From: Vallitalea maricola
Lineage (GTDB): Bacteria > Bacillota > Clostridia > Lachnospirales > Vallitaleaceae
Direction: 5' to 3'
NCBI RefSeq assembly: GCF_036985595.1
Contig: NZ_BTPU01000010.1
Location: forward strand, 1-64,000
DNA length: 64,000 nucleotides
Made by a program: the position numbers and the translations under genes. The notes beneath the pieces are model-generated. The model did not search any database. It worked only from the letters and a program-made list of their open reading frames with translations, and was not told the DNA's origin. Each line of letters begins with the position of its first letter. Position 1 is the first letter of the stretch. This document shows positions 8,922-18,149 of this stretch, in pieces.

Positions 8922-10814
8922 CTAAAAGAAACTTGTTGTAAAAGTAAATATATCATTGCATTGAGTAGTAATATTATCATCTACCGCAATAACTTTCCAA
9001 TAATAATTTGTCCATGTGTCTAGTGTGATGGTTGAAGTATAATTACTAGTTGTAATACCTGAAACATCTATCTCAGGACTGGAAAAATCACTATTGTTAT
9101 CTACAATGATTCTATAACTGTCTGCTCCTACAGAATCTTCCCAATCAAAAGCTGTATTTGTTTTAGAAACCCAAGTACTATTATTTGAAGGAGTTAATAA
9201 TTTAAAAGTTTCAGCAGTCTGGCTGATGTTTTCTTTTATTAATCTAACAAATTCATCAGGTGCAACTACTCTCACATCAGAATCTAATCTATCAACAATA
9301 TATTGTATAGTTGCTGGCAGATCATAATTGTTCCATGCATCAACTGCTATCATTGAGTATCCGCTTTCACTGTGAGTATCTGTAGGTTGACTATTAAGGT
9401 AGTTCACTACTTGATCTTTTTTATAAGCGTATGAAAGTCCATCTGCTAATTTCATACTAGTTGATATTACAGGTTTTCCATTGGACCATAAAATATCTCC
9501 ATTGTAAGGACTACCAAAGTATTGTGTCCACTCATAATAGAATAAACCGTCGATATTAGACTGCATAGTATATTTATCCCATATCGAAGTATCATTGAAG
9601 GAATTCCTTCCAATTACAGCTACAATACCCATATCCAATTTACCCATATAATCATTTAATCTCTGAGTATGTAAATCAAGCTCACTTGCTGGATAAGATT
9701 TTGGATAAATGAATCCACTTCCAGAAGGTCCTACGATAAAGTTATCATTAGGAGTTGCTGATTCATAATACCAGTCTAATACAGATGGTGATATATCTAT
9801 CATTCCAGGAGGCATTGTCCAACCTAATGCAAAATTACCTCTTGATTGACTTCCCCACCAATCATCTTCATTTCCTCTGTTAAGAGTCCATTGTAGGTTA
9901 TCTCCATCTGATACATAGAATGTTACATAATGGACATTTTCCTCATTAGTAGCTTGTGCAGTATTTTGAGAATATGTTCCTGCAGAAAATCCGCTTAGAA
10001 CTGATAAATTAAGTGCCCAATCAGAAGGAATGCTCATTACACCATTATAGGAACTGTTTGAAATAAACGCTTCTTCTGAACCACCGCTGGTATCTCCCCA
10101 TCCAAAAACAACTGAATCAGGATCTAATTTTTGCATTATTGATGTTCTAAAACTTGAATTGCCATCATAAAAGACAAGAGCCTTGTTCATTGCTGCAAAA
10201 TCTCTTAAGTGGGTTGAATGTTCATCATCTTCTTTTGCTTCTATGACAATACTGTGATTCAACTGGTTCCAATAGTTATCTACTACCCATGATTCGTTTT
10301 TACCAGTAACATCCTGCACTAGAGTTAATCCATTATTCTGTGCTGTTATTTCAATACTTGCTTCTACTGCAACAGCATCCAATACTCCTGCTAATGAATT
10401 AGCTGCATTCATAGAATCAGTACCCCCTTGATACAATATGTATCCATCAATATACTGACTGAATGTATTAATTAAATCCCATGCACTATTGACTTGTTGA
10501 TAAGTTATCCCTTTTTTGCTTACCAGATCATTAAGATATCTTGAGTATGCATCTTCTGTAAAGTATGGATCTGAATCAATTATGTATATCTGTGATGATG
10601 TCTTATTAGCAACAATTCCTTGTAAAGTTGCTATCATAGTTCTTTCTGCATGGGTCATATTCTGAATATCAATAACATATAGATCAGTTGCCGTATATGC
10701 TGGTTTTGTATAATATGAACCATTAGAATAAGCATGGACATTATTAGCATTAAAAGTCGTCAATGTAAAAATTATGCATAGACTCAATAAAAAACTTAAC
10801 ACCTTTCTTTTCAC
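8922..10814 (-). CDS. Secreted GxGYxYP-family putative glycoside hydrolase
   Basis: A 630-residue exported protein. It has a Sec signal peptide (MKRKVLSFLLSLCIIF..., probable cleavage after VHA at about residue 28), the GxGYxYP N- and C-terminal domains, and a C-terminal fibronectin-III-like beta domain (about residues 540-628). The signature appears as GPSGSGFIYP near residue 360. The family is proposed to act on glycans, but I know of no established reaction. The start is GTG at 10814, preceded by AGGAGGAATTTTT. The gene has its own promoter with the operator AAACCGGTTT, the same motif as before the LacI gene, so it likely works outside the cell in the same mannoside regulon. No cell-wall anchor or dockerin is visible. 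Confidence 0.85.
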   Translation of the reverse strand: MKRKVLSFLLSLCIIFTLTTFNANNVHAYSNGSYYTKPAYTATDLYVIDIQNMTHAERTMIATLQGIVANKTSSQIYIIDSDPYFTEDAYSRYLNDLVSKKGITYQQVNSAWDLINTFSQYIDGYILYQGGTDSMNAANSLAGVLDAVAVEASIEITAQNNGLTLVQDVTGKNESWVVDNYWNQLNHSIVIEAKEDDEHSTHLRDFAAMNKALVFYDGNSSFRTSIMQKLDPDSVVFGWGDTSGGSEEAFISNSSYNGVMSIPSDWALNLSVLSGFSAGTYSQNTAQATNEENVHYVTFYVSDGDNLQWTLNRGNEDDWWGSQSRGNFALGWTMPPGMIDISPSVLDWYYESATPNDNFIVGPSGSGFIYPKSYPASELDLHTQRLNDYMGKLDMGIVAVIGRNSFNDTSIWDKYTMQSNIDGLFYYEWTQYFGSPYNGDILWSNGKPVISTSMKLADGLSYAYKKDQVVNYLNSQPTDTHSESGYSMIAVDAWNNYDLPATIQYIVDRLDSDVRVVAPDEFVRLIKENISQTAETFKLLTPSNNSTWVSKTNTAFDWEDSVGADSYRIIVDNNSDFSSPEIDVSGITTSNYTSTITLDTWTNYYWKVIAVDDNITTQCNDIFTFTTSFF

Positions 10815-10940
10815 AAAAATTCCTCCTAAATTCTATTATATTTCCTGTATTTAGTTGTTTGTTACTTTATGAATTTAAGATTAGTATACAATGAAGTTAG
10901 TTATTTATATCTTGCAAGATATATAAATTAGTTATTCAGT

Positions 10941-10988
10941 AAACCGGTTTTCTGTAATCATAGTAATATATATTTTGTAAAAAGTCAA
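10941..10988 (-). promoter_or_regulatory. Promoter and LacI operator of the GxGYxYP gene
   Basis: On the minus strand, TTGACT (10983-10988), 17 bp and TACTAT (10960-10965) form the promoter. The perfect palindrome AAACCGGTTT (10941-10950) is centred about 14-15 bp past the -10 box, the same geometry as at 8819-8865. The leader to the start codon is about 130 bases and AT-rich. Confidence 0.75.
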
Positions 10989-11107
10989 TACTTTTTTATA
11001 AAAATATAACCATTTTATAGTCATTTTAACTTTTTATACAAACAAAAGAAGTTACGCGTAGCTTTCAAAAGGAATTTTAACGTTAATAAAGTCTTTCCTT
11101 AAGACAG

Positions 11108-11185
11108 AAAAGGAGATTGTATCATAAACATTAATTTAAATTTCATGGTATAACCATAAAAATGTTTATAATACAACTCTCCTTT
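11108..11185 (-). terminator. Long terminator hairpin after the SIMPL-domain gene
   Basis: Arms of about 24 bases (AAAGGAGA... and ...TCTCCTTT) pair with three mismatches around a loop of about 28 bases, and end CCTTTTCTGTCTT on the minus strand. The outer arm overlaps the stop codon of the SIMPL-domain gene. Confidence 0.6.
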
Positions 11186-11858
11186 AATATTCAAATGTAG
11201 CTTCTACCATAGCTACTATACTCAGTTTACCTGATTGAACAGGTATTCCACCATCTCTATAAATAGCAGTTTCATAAGGTTTAATTTGATCACGCTTTGT
11301 CTTTTCTATGACTTTTATGGGTCGTGGATTAATCCTTGTTCTAAGTGTCATTCCTATATTTTCAGCTTTATCCCTAGCATTTATTACTGACAATTCTAAT
11401 GCATCTTCATAGTATTTATCTGGTTCATCCACTGTAAAATTTAATCCTTGTTGATAATTCACACCATTCTTAACTGCATTTTGTATAATCATACCTACTG
11501 TATCAATATCAGTAACTGTTATTTCAATTACATGCCTTACTTCATAACCTCTAAAATCTTGTTTACCCTCTATATAATCATATTGTGGTACAACTGTGTA
11601 TTGGATGGTCTTAATCTCTGTTTTGTTTACACCATCATCTACAAGCCCTTTGATTACTTGATCCATGATATTTTTATTTTCATCTTGTGCCATCACTACA
11701 TCTTCATTTTTTGTTATAACACCTAATTTAAGAATTGCTGTATCTGGTTCCAATTCAACCTTACCGATGCCTACTACAGTTATTAATCTCCTGTCTTCAC
11801 AGTTTATCTTTTCTTGATAGGAGGGAGGATATCTATCGTAACACATATTTGGTACCAT
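11184..11858 (-). CDS. SIMPL (DUF541) domain protein
   Basis: A 224-residue protein. The domain starts at ITVVGIGKVELEPDTAILKLGV (about residue 26) and contains the family's repeated YTVVPQYDY and RGYEVRHVIEITV segments, ending in SVINARDKAENIGMTL. SIMPL proteins are widespread and poorly understood; some are surface or periplasmic. This copy has a hydrophilic 25-residue N-terminus and no signal peptide, so it is probably cytoplasmic or exported by another route. The start has GAGGAGAAAAT before it. It appears monocistronic, between asd and the sugar locus. Confidence 0.85.
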   Translation of the reverse strand: MVPNMCYDRYPPSYQEKINCEDRRLITVVGIGKVELEPDTAILKLGVITKNEDVVMAQDENKNIMDQVIKGLVDDGVNKTEIKTIQYTVVPQYDYIEGKQDFRGYEVRHVIEITVTDIDTVGMIIQNAVKNGVNYQQGLNFTVDEPDKYYEDALELSVINARDKAENIGMTLRTRINPRPIKVIEKTKRDQIKPYETAIYRDGGIPVQSGKLSIVAMVEATFEY

Positions 11859-11948
11859 ATTTTCTCCTCAATAATATTATTCTTATATATAGTATGTTAT
11901 GTCGTTATGAAATGTACTTATTGATTTATGTATTCTGGCAATATAAAA

Positions 11949-11966
11949 GATTGCCATCAGGCAACC
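11949..11966 (-). terminator. Terminator of asd
   Basis: The minus-strand stem GGTTGCC/GGCAATC with a four-base loop is followed by TCTTTTA. A further inverted repeat (ACTCAACTTTCC at 12002-12013 with GGAAAGTTGAGT at 12073-12084) lies between it and the asd stop. That one has no T run and its role is unclear. Confidence 0.6.
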
Positions 11967-12092
11967 TTTCATATTAATATATGCAATTATAATTATAAAT
12001 AACTCAACTTTCCTACCTTTAAGTTAATGCAGGTAAATTAAGGGTTATTGATTTGGTTTCAATATTGAAGTGGGAAAGTTGAGTAAATAATT

Positions 12093-13178
12093 TTATTTTG
12101 CTGTAATATATCCTTCAGCTGTCAACAATTCAGCAATTAAAACTGCTCCACCAGCTGCACCTCTTAGAGTATTATGAGATAGACATACAAATTTGTAATC
12201 ATATAAGTTATCTTCTCTAAATCTACCAACTGTTACGCCCATTCCATTTTCATAATTACGGTCGATTTTTGTTTGTGGACGATTGTCTTCTTCCATGTAT
12301 TTCATAAATTGTTTCGGCGCTGATGGAAGTTTCAATTCTTGTGGTTTACCTGAATAACTATTTAATATACTAATAACTTCATTAACTTCAGGTTTTTCCT
12401 CAAAACTTATAGAAACTGCTGCTAAGTGGCCATCAGCTGCTGCAACTCTAATACATTGTGCAGAAATTACAGGCTCTGTAGCTGAAACAATCTTATCATT
12501 TTCGATTTTTCCCCATATTTTCATTGGCTCTTGTTCACTTTTTTCTTCTTCTCCACCAATATATGGTATTACATTATCAACCATTTCTGGCCAACTGTCA
12601 AATGTTTTACCAGCTCCAGATATTGCTTGATAAGTACACACATTAACTTTTGTAGGTTTATATTTCTTTAATGCATTGACAACTGGAACATAACTTTGAA
12701 TTGAACAGTTAGGTTTTACTGCAATAAATCCTCTTTTTGTTCCAAGTCTTTTTCTTTGAGCATCAATTATTTTTAAATGCTCATCATTAATCTCTGGTAT
12801 TACCATAGGTACATCTTCAGTCCAACGATTAGCTGAATTATTAGATACAACAGGTACTTCAGCTTTTGCATAAGCTTCCTCTAATTCACGAATAGTCTTC
12901 TTATCCATATCTACAGCACAGAAAACAAAATCAACCATTGCACTTATCTCTTCAACATTAGATGCATCCATCATAGTCATTTTACCGATTTTTTCAGGTA
13001 TTTCTATTGATTGTGCCCAACGACCTTTTACTGCTTCATTATATGACTTTCCTGCTGATCTTGGACTTGCAGCTAGACATACTACATCATACCAAGGATG
13101 ATCATGCAATAATGAAATGAATCTTTGACCTACCATACCAGTAGCTCCGATTATACCAACACGTAATTTACTTTCCAT
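12093..13178 (-). CDS. asd: Aspartate-semialdehyde dehydrogenase
   Basis: A 361-residue cytoplasmic enzyme that reduces aspartyl phosphate to aspartate semialdehyde with NADPH, for lysine/diaminopimelate, threonine and methionine synthesis. Visible marks are the nucleotide-binding GATGMVGQ at residues 11-18, the catalytic cysteine in KPNCSIQ (about residue 157), and QAISGAGK. The length and sequence match the archaeal/fungal-like branch rather than the classical bacterial one; that branch is common in Clostridia. A promoter lies at 13298-13326, followed by a leader of about 110 bases in which I see no lysine riboswitch or T-box. Diaminopimelate dehydrogenase is encoded far away, at 49701. Confidence 0.95.
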   Translation of the reverse strand: MESKLRVGIIGATGMVGQRFISLLHDHPWYDVVCLAASPRSAGKSYNEAVKGRWAQSIEIPEKIGKMTMMDASNVEEISAMVDFVFCAVDMDKKTIRELEEAYAKAEVPVVSNNSANRWTEDVPMVIPEINDEHLKIIDAQRKRLGTKRGFIAVKPNCSIQSYVPVVNALKKYKPTKVNVCTYQAISGAGKTFDSWPEMVDNVIPYIGGEEEKSEQEPMKIWGKIENDKIVSATEPVISAQCIRVAAADGHLAAVSISFEEKPEVNEVISILNSYSGKPQELKLPSAPKQFMKYMEEDNRPQTKIDRNYENGMGVTVGRFREDNLYDYKFVCLSHNTLRGAAGGAVLIAELLTAEGYITAK

Positions 13179-13297
13179 TTTTTATTACCTCACTTTTTAA
13201 TGTTTTTATTGAATTAATTAAATATATCTTATATAATAAATAAACACAAATAATCAATTGTCTTTCTGACGTAAACATTTGTTTTTGTTATGCGTAG

Positions 13298-13326
13298 ATT
13301 TTATCACGATTTTAAGAAAAAATCAA
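13298..13326 (-). promoter_or_regulatory. Promoter of asd
   Basis: On the minus strand, TTGATT (13321-13326), a 17-bp spacer and TAAAAT (13298-13303), about 120 bp before the asd start. Confidence 0.6.
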
Positions 13327-13401
13327 GCTTTTTAATAATTTATCTCTGTATTTTAGTAAAGTATTTTTGTATCTTATAATATATATATATTCTCAAACAG
13401 C

Positions 13402-13429
13402 AAAAAATCACTGATATCAGTGATTTTTT
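13402..13429 (-). terminator. Terminator of the UPF0316 gene
   Basis: A perfect palindrome AAAAAATCACTGAT/ATCAGTGATTTTTT ends 6 bp past the stop codon and is flanked by A and T runs, so it probably works in both directions. Confidence 0.85.
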
Positions 13430-13434
13430 ATTAA

Positions 13435-13971
13435 TTAAACATGAACACTTGTAGTTGTAATTTTACCTTCTACTTTACTTAAGTTCTTAATCTTTAGTGT
13501 AGGATTTTTCACTTCATATTCATCTAAGATCTTTTCTAATATCTTAAATTCGTTCCTCTTCATTACTATTTCAACTTTATGTCGTCTATCGCCATTCATA
13601 CCACGAGCAAGGAAATTATTGACTGTATATCCTTCTCTTCTAAGTTTTTCTGCGACTTTAATCATTTTTTCTCTGTTACTTAAAAATAAATCCACTTCAA
13701 TAATCCCTAGAGCTAATCGCTCTTCAATCTTTCCACCTATAAACACACCAAATGTTCTACCACATGCATATGCTATTGTATAATGAAATCCTCCTGAACT
13801 AGTAACTTTCGTAAGTACTGATGCGAAAATTATTGCATCTATAAATACTAGAATATATACTGGGTTCATGATTTTCTTTGAAATCAATATTGTTTTAAGT
13901 GTAGCTAAAATATTAGTAAGAGAGGTGATTATGAATAATCCAACTAAAGTCAATATGAGTTCTTTTGTCAT
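13435..13971 (-). CDS. UPF0316 membrane protein (DUF5698 + DUF2179)
   Basis: A 178-residue protein. Three predicted membrane helices in the first 85 residues (DUF5698-like, with the AYACGRTFGVFIGGKIEERLALG segment) precede a soluble DUF2179-type domain (about residues 88-165) containing LRREGYTVNNF. DUF2179 domains are found at the C-termini of YitT and UPF0316 proteins and are thought to bind a small ligand; the function is unknown. A paralogue lies at 26908-27414. The ribosome site AAGGAGG is strong, and the gene is flanked by terminators, so it is monocistronic. Confidence 0.85.
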   Translation of the reverse strand: MTKELILTLVGLFIITSLTNILATLKTILISKKIMNPVYILVFIDAIIFASVLTKVTSSGGFHYTIAYACGRTFGVFIGGKIEERLALGIIEVDLFLSNREKMIKVAEKLRREGYTVNNFLARGMNGDRRHKVEIVMKRNEFKILEKILDEYEVKNPTLKIKNLSKVEGKITTTSVHV

Positions 13972-14120
13972 ATTGCCACCTCCTTATATACTTTCTCATC
14001 AAATGAGATTTTGAGTTACTAAATTGTTAAATGCCTATTGCAAAATATGTAAGTATTATACCAGCCGCGGATTCTATAAATTAAAGCACATAGTTTACAA
14101 GTTAATTTTCTTTTAATATA

Positions 14121-14147
14121 AAAAGACTAATATCGCTATTAGTCTTT
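14121..14147 (-). terminator. Terminator of the nitroreductase-like gene
   Basis: The minus-strand stem AAAGACTAATA/TATTAGTCTTT with a small loop is followed by TTATATT. It lies 130 bp past the stop codon. The rest of the 13972-14278 gap is AT-rich and I see nothing else in it. Confidence 0.75.
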
Positions 14148-14278
14148 AATAATCACATATTAAAATTTTATATAAACAAATACATCTTGTTGCAATTTGA
14201 TATTTACATAACCTTAATAACTTTTTGTATTATACCATAAAAAAATATATAATGCAAGTATTTTTTAGATAATCCTAT

Positions 14279-15037
14279 TTATATCTTTATGCTCATGCAA
14301 TAAATATAGTCTTTTATTTCCTCTATATCTTCTTTTATCCATGAATAATTTATTTTGTTAATATTCAACCCATACTCAAAATGAGCCATTCCTATACCCA
14401 TATCAATATTACCCAAATTCATTTCCACGGATTTTGTATTTTGATAAAACCGTATTATATTATCTTTTTTTACTAGTCTCCATGGTTGCTTGTTTAGAGC
14501 TGAAGGAGCTAATCTAACAGCTTCATATGCATCATATAACACATCGTCTCTTGAAATTGATAAGGAATTACCAAGTTCTTTATCAAAAATTATTTCTTCA
14601 AAACCTTTTCTTTTTCTAGCCTTATCTTTTCTTTTACTCTCATATGCTCCATATGCAATGACAGCTGGCACTATTTTGTTTCCCATTTTACTTTCACCGC
14701 AAAAGAACTTCTTATTGAATGTTCCCCCAAGCCAGCAAGTTCCTATATTCATTCTAGTCATACCAAGAATATTTTTTTCCATAATATAGCCATAGTCTAT
14801 ATAACCATTTGTGGAATAATCTACATAACCATACATGTAACCTGCCATTCCTCTAATCATTCCATAACTGAACTTCAGATGTTTAGTATTTGGTTTAATC
14901 AACTTAACATTAACTTTGTTTCCCAATATACCTTGTTGCTCATATTTAGTAATATTATCTAAGTATTCCTTTTGTTTATCGTTCAAATCTTGTTTTAGAT
15001 ATTTCCTAACAGAGTACCTATCATATATCATATCCAT
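14279..15037 (-). CDS. Nitroreductase-family protein (TM1586-like)
   Basis: A 252-residue protein resembling the putative TM1586-type nitroreductases, which carry two FMN-binding halves in one chain. It begins DMIYDRYSVRKY, with the family's RxSxRxY flavin phosphate-binding motif, and carries NIGTCWLGGTF and APSALNKQPWRLV, the usual second flavin-contact segment. The likely activity is NAD(P)H-dependent reduction by FMN; the substrate is unknown. I set the start at the ATG at 15037 because AGGTGGTGA precedes it by 6 bases; the GTG at 15052 would overlap that site. It is monocistronic. Confidence 0.8.
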   Translation of the reverse strand: MDMIYDRYSVRKYLKQDLNDKQKEYLDNITKYEQQGILGNKVNVKLIKPNTKHLKFSYGMIRGMAGYMYGYVDYSTNGYIDYGYIMEKNILGMTRMNIGTCWLGGTFNKKFFCGESKMGNKIVPAVIAYGAYESKRKDKARKRKGFEEIIFDKELGNSLSISRDDVLYDAYEAVRLAPSALNKQPWRLVKKDNIIRFYQNTKSVEMNLGNIDMGIGMAHFEYGLNINKINYSWIKEDIEEIKDYIYCMSIKI

Positions 15038-15114
15038 ATAAACTATCACCACCTAAATAATTATATAATTAAGTATACGTTAAGTAAAACTAATTATCAA
15101 TATATGGTAATAAT

Positions 15115-15423
15115 TTAGATAAGTAATTCAAATATATACACCGTTAAAATTGCACTTACAGCTACTTTTATTAAGCTTTTATCAAAATAAGCTACTACCA
15201 ATGCTACTACCAACCCTGCAATTGCAGAATACAAATGTTGTGTTGAGTACAGAATGCTTGGGAATGTCATAGCTCCCAATACTGCATAAGGCACATAACT
15301 TAAAAAAGATCGAATGAATCTAGATTTTATCTTACGTTTGAAAATCACTAAAGGTGCTACCCTTGGTATATATGTAACAAAAGCCATAACCATTACTGCT
15401 ATGAATTGTTTGGTAACCGTCAT
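15115..15423 (-). CDS. azlD: AzlD-family branched-chain amino acid export subunit
   Basis: A 102-residue protein of about four membrane helices, with VTYIPRVAPLVIF and FLSYVPYAVLGAMTFPSIL as in AzlD. It is the small subunit of the AzlCD-type exporter for branched-chain amino acids and analogues. Its ATG abuts the azlC stop codon directly, and its AGGAGG lies inside the end of azlC, so the two are translationally coupled. Confidence 0.9.
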   Translation of the reverse strand: MTVTKQFIAVMVMAFVTYIPRVAPLVIFKRKIKSRFIRSFLSYVPYAVLGAMTFPSILYSTQHLYSAIAGLVVALVVAYFDKSLIKVAVSAILTVYIFELLI

Positions 15424-16182
15424 CTAATCATCCTCCTTTGGAAACAGAAGAGCACCAAAAGATGATGCGATTATAGTTGCTATAATAATTCTCCAACCTG
15501 ATGATATATGATTAAATACAGGAAGCCATGTCAAAACACAATTAATTGCTACAGCTATAATAACTACTATCAAAGCTGACTTGGATTTTTTGGAAGCAGG
15601 GACTATCAATGCAATAAACATAGCGTATAGTGCTATCCCCATAGAATTTTGAACATTTTCTGATAATACAGAACATGATAAAGCTCCTAATGCCGTTCCT
15701 AGTCCCCATCCCAAAAAAGGACCTGTAATCAGACCTAACATATAGCGAAAAGAAATTTCTCCATCTTCCATAGCTGCTAAAGTAAATGTTTCATCTGTAA
15801 TTCCAAATGCTAATAAACACCTTCTGAAAAAACTCATAGGTTTCTTAATCTTTTGAGATAGAGCTAACGACATAAGCATATAACGTATATTTATAACTAA
15901 TGTTGTTACTCCTATTTCCAAATACGATGCTCCTGCTATTATTAATCCAGTTCCAGCAAATTGTCCAGCTGAAGTAAGATTTGATAAGGATATAAAAATA
16001 GTCAGCCATATAGGTATTCCACCAGTTACTGCCATCAATCCAAATGTAAATGAAACAGGTATATAACCTAACGCTATAGGCATTCCCTTTTTCAATCCAC
16101 TATAAAATTCATTATCCGTTAGGTCTTTGTTGCGTATCTCATTATACTGTCTTGCTGCTGCATAATCTTTCAGTTTTCTCAC
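15424..16182 (-). CDS. azlC: AzlC-family branched-chain amino acid export subunit
   Basis: A 252-residue membrane protein of the AzlC family. It has the GMPIALGYIPVSFTFGLMAV start of the first helix, the TSAGQFAGT segment and several further helices. With AzlD it forms an exporter for branched-chain amino acids, known from azaleucine resistance. The start is uncertain: the GTG at 16182 gives the full open frame but has only a weak ribosome site, and the conserved domain starts near residue 30. There is no Lrp-type regulator next to it. Confidence 0.9.
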   Translation of the reverse strand: MRKLKDYAAARQYNEIRNKDLTDNEFYSGLKKGMPIALGYIPVSFTFGLMAVTGGIPIWLTIFISLSNLTSAGQFAGTGLIIAGASYLEIGVTTLVINIRYMLMSLALSQKIKKPMSFFRRCLLAFGITDETFTLAAMEDGEISFRYMLGLITGPFLGWGLGTALGALSCSVLSENVQNSMGIALYAMFIALIVPASKKSKSALIVVIIAVAINCVLTWLPVFNHISSGWRIIIATIIASSFGALLFPKEDD

Positions 16183-16292
16183 CCACTAATTAAAATACTG
16201 TCATTTTGCTGTATATATTGTAACAATATATATAATAATGGATGGATTAAATTTGTCAAGTTTTTAAGAGAAATTTATGCATAATTATTAAT

Positions 16293-18020
16293 TTATTTGT
16301 TTATTAATTGCATCAAATCCTTCTTTTCTTGAATCAGTAATTTGAATTCTTCATCAAGAATTGTATAGCGTTCATCTTGTACATTTAATAGACTAAGCTC
16401 TCCTAGTATCTTGGCAATACGATTTTCAACAATGATTAATTTTTCTTGATTAACTTTTTTATTACATCTTTTATCTCTATTTTCTAGCTTTAGCATATGC
16501 TCCTTGAATGAATCTTCTTTCCTATATATCTTACCATCTTCAAAAATCAATACTTTATCACATAACTTTTCTAACAGGTATCTATCATGTGAAACGATGA
16601 TTATTGTTCCTTGATAGTCTCCCAGAGTTTTTTCCAGCATCTCACGACTATTGAGGTCTAAATGGTTGGTAGGCTCATCTAATATAAGAACATTGTTTTC
16701 CATCATTATCATATAAGCTATTTTAACTCTTGTTTTCTCCCCTACGCTAAGATTTTTAATTTTAGTATTAACCATCTTTTTTGTGAAACCCATATTGGCT
16801 AATAGTGTTTGAAGAGTACCTCTTACTTGATAATCATCTATATCAAAGAACTGTATCACTGTTTTATCTATATTCATTTCGCCTACATCTTGACTTAGAT
16901 ATGCTATTTTTGTTGAAGGGCTAAGATAAATCTCTCCATCGTCTAATTTTATTTCATTGAGTATAGCTTTTATGAGGGTTGTTTTACCACAACCATTTCT
17001 ACCATATAATCCAATTTTCTCTTTGGATTTAATGTAAAATGAACTGTTTTCAAACAAAGATTTATCATCAAATCTCTTACCTATATTATTCGCCTCAAGT
17101 ACCTTATTGCTTTTTGAATTGTTATTGAACTGAAATGTTATCTTTTGTTCTTCTTGTGGCTTCTCTATTCCTTCGTAGCGTAGTTTTTCAATCTTCTTGA
17201 TCTTAGACTTAACTTGTTTATCCTTTTTCTTGGCTCTGACTCTATACTTTTCTTTATAGCCATCTTTTTTAGTTGAATCTCTATGCCCTTTCGAAGACCA
17301 TTGTTTTAATCTGATTATTTCTTTTTTAATAGCTTCTTTGTTTTTTTCTTGAACCTGATATTGATGTAATTGACTTTCATATCTTTTTTTCTTCTCGGTG
17401 TAATATGCTGAATAATTACCTTTATAACAATTAGCTATACCACCTTCAATTTCTATGACTCTATTACAAACTTGATCCATAAAATATCTATCATGGGATA
17501 TAATTACTATTGTTCCTTCATATTTTTTAATATTAGTTATCAACCACCTAACACCTTCATAATCCATATGATTAGTTGGTTCATCTAATATTAGAAATTC
17601 TGGCTTTTGTGCCCATATTTTTGCAAGCGCCAATTTTGTTTTTTCTCCACCACTTAGATTTTCTAATCTTAAGGTATTATAATCTTCTATATTATCTACG
17701 CCTAATTCTCTTGATGTATGAAAAAAATCACTGATGCCTATTTTATCACTAGTTATAACCATATGATTGAATTCACCTTGGGTATAATAGGTGGACTGAT
17801 GCAAATACCCTATTTTTATATTCTTTTTATGCCATATTAATTGTCCACTATCTTGGTTCAAGTTACCGGTAATGATATTAGCAAGGGTAGTCTTCCCTGC
17901 TCCGTTATTACCTACAATGGCTATTCTATCACCCATTTCAACATGAAAATTAATATTCTCTAATATGATTCTATCTTTGAATTCCTTTTTTATGTTAATA
18001 CATTTTAATAACAACAACAT
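16293..18020 (-). CDS. ABC-F family ATPase, probable ribosome-protection protein
   Basis: A 575-residue soluble protein with two ABC domains and no membrane segments. Walker A motifs are GNNGAGKTT (about residue 37) and GRNGCGKTT (about 340). The signatures are LSGGEKTKLALAKI and LSVGEKTRVKIAYM, and each half has LDEPTNH. The two are joined by a lysine-rich helical linker of about 80 residues, and a short charged C-terminal extension follows. The layout and length fit the antibiotic-resistance branch of ABC-F (Vga/Lsa/CplR-like), which displaces lincosamides, pleuromutilins or streptogramins from the ribosome, but a housekeeping role cannot be excluded. The start has AGGAGGAAATTAT. A terminator-like hairpin and a small open frame lie upstream, suggesting attenuation. 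Confidence 0.85.
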   Translation of the reverse strand: MLLLLKCINIKKEFKDRIILENINFHVEMGDRIAIVGNNGAGKTTLANIITGNLNQDSGQLIWHKKNIKIGYLHQSTYYTQGEFNHMVITSDKIGISDFFHTSRELGVDNIEDYNTLRLENLSGGEKTKLALAKIWAQKPEFLILDEPTNHMDYEGVRWLITNIKKYEGTIVIISHDRYFMDQVCNRVIEIEGGIANCYKGNYSAYYTEKKKRYESQLHQYQVQEKNKEAIKKEIIRLKQWSSKGHRDSTKKDGYKEKYRVRAKKKDKQVKSKIKKIEKLRYEGIEKPQEEQKITFQFNNNSKSNKVLEANNIGKRFDDKSLFENSSFYIKSKEKIGLYGRNGCGKTTLIKAILNEIKLDDGEIYLSPSTKIAYLSQDVGEMNIDKTVIQFFDIDDYQVRGTLQTLLANMGFTKKMVNTKIKNLSVGEKTRVKIAYMIMMENNVLILDEPTNHLDLNSREMLEKTLGDYQGTIIIVSHDRYLLEKLCDKVLIFEDGKIYRKEDSFKEHMLKLENRDKRCNKKVNQEKLIIVENRIAKILGELSLLNVQDERYTILDEEFKLLIQEKKDLMQLINK

Positions 18021-18111
18021 ATAATTTCCTCCTGTCCAACTTTGCTCTACAGGAAATCTAATATCTTATTTATTTCTAGCATTTAAGCAGAACTATCCCA
18101 ACAATATAAAA

Positions 18112-18141
18112 AGCTGTAAGTTGAATTAGTTCAACTTACAG
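18112..18141 (-). terminator. Terminator or attenuator upstream of the ABC-F gene
   Basis: A perfect 13-bp minus-strand stem GCTGTAAGTTGAA/TTCAACTTACAGC with a four-base loop is followed by TTTTTATA. It lies 91 bp before the ABC-F start and about 310 bp past the GntP stop. It can be read as the end of the glycerate transporter mRNA or as an antibiotic-responsive attenuator. A similar hairpin lies at 22804-22833. Confidence 0.75.
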
Positions 18142-18149
18142 CAATAATT

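Noticed and set aside
13179..13300. Lysine riboswitch or T-box before asd
   Set aside because: The leader of about 110 bases lacks the conserved cores and any terminator.
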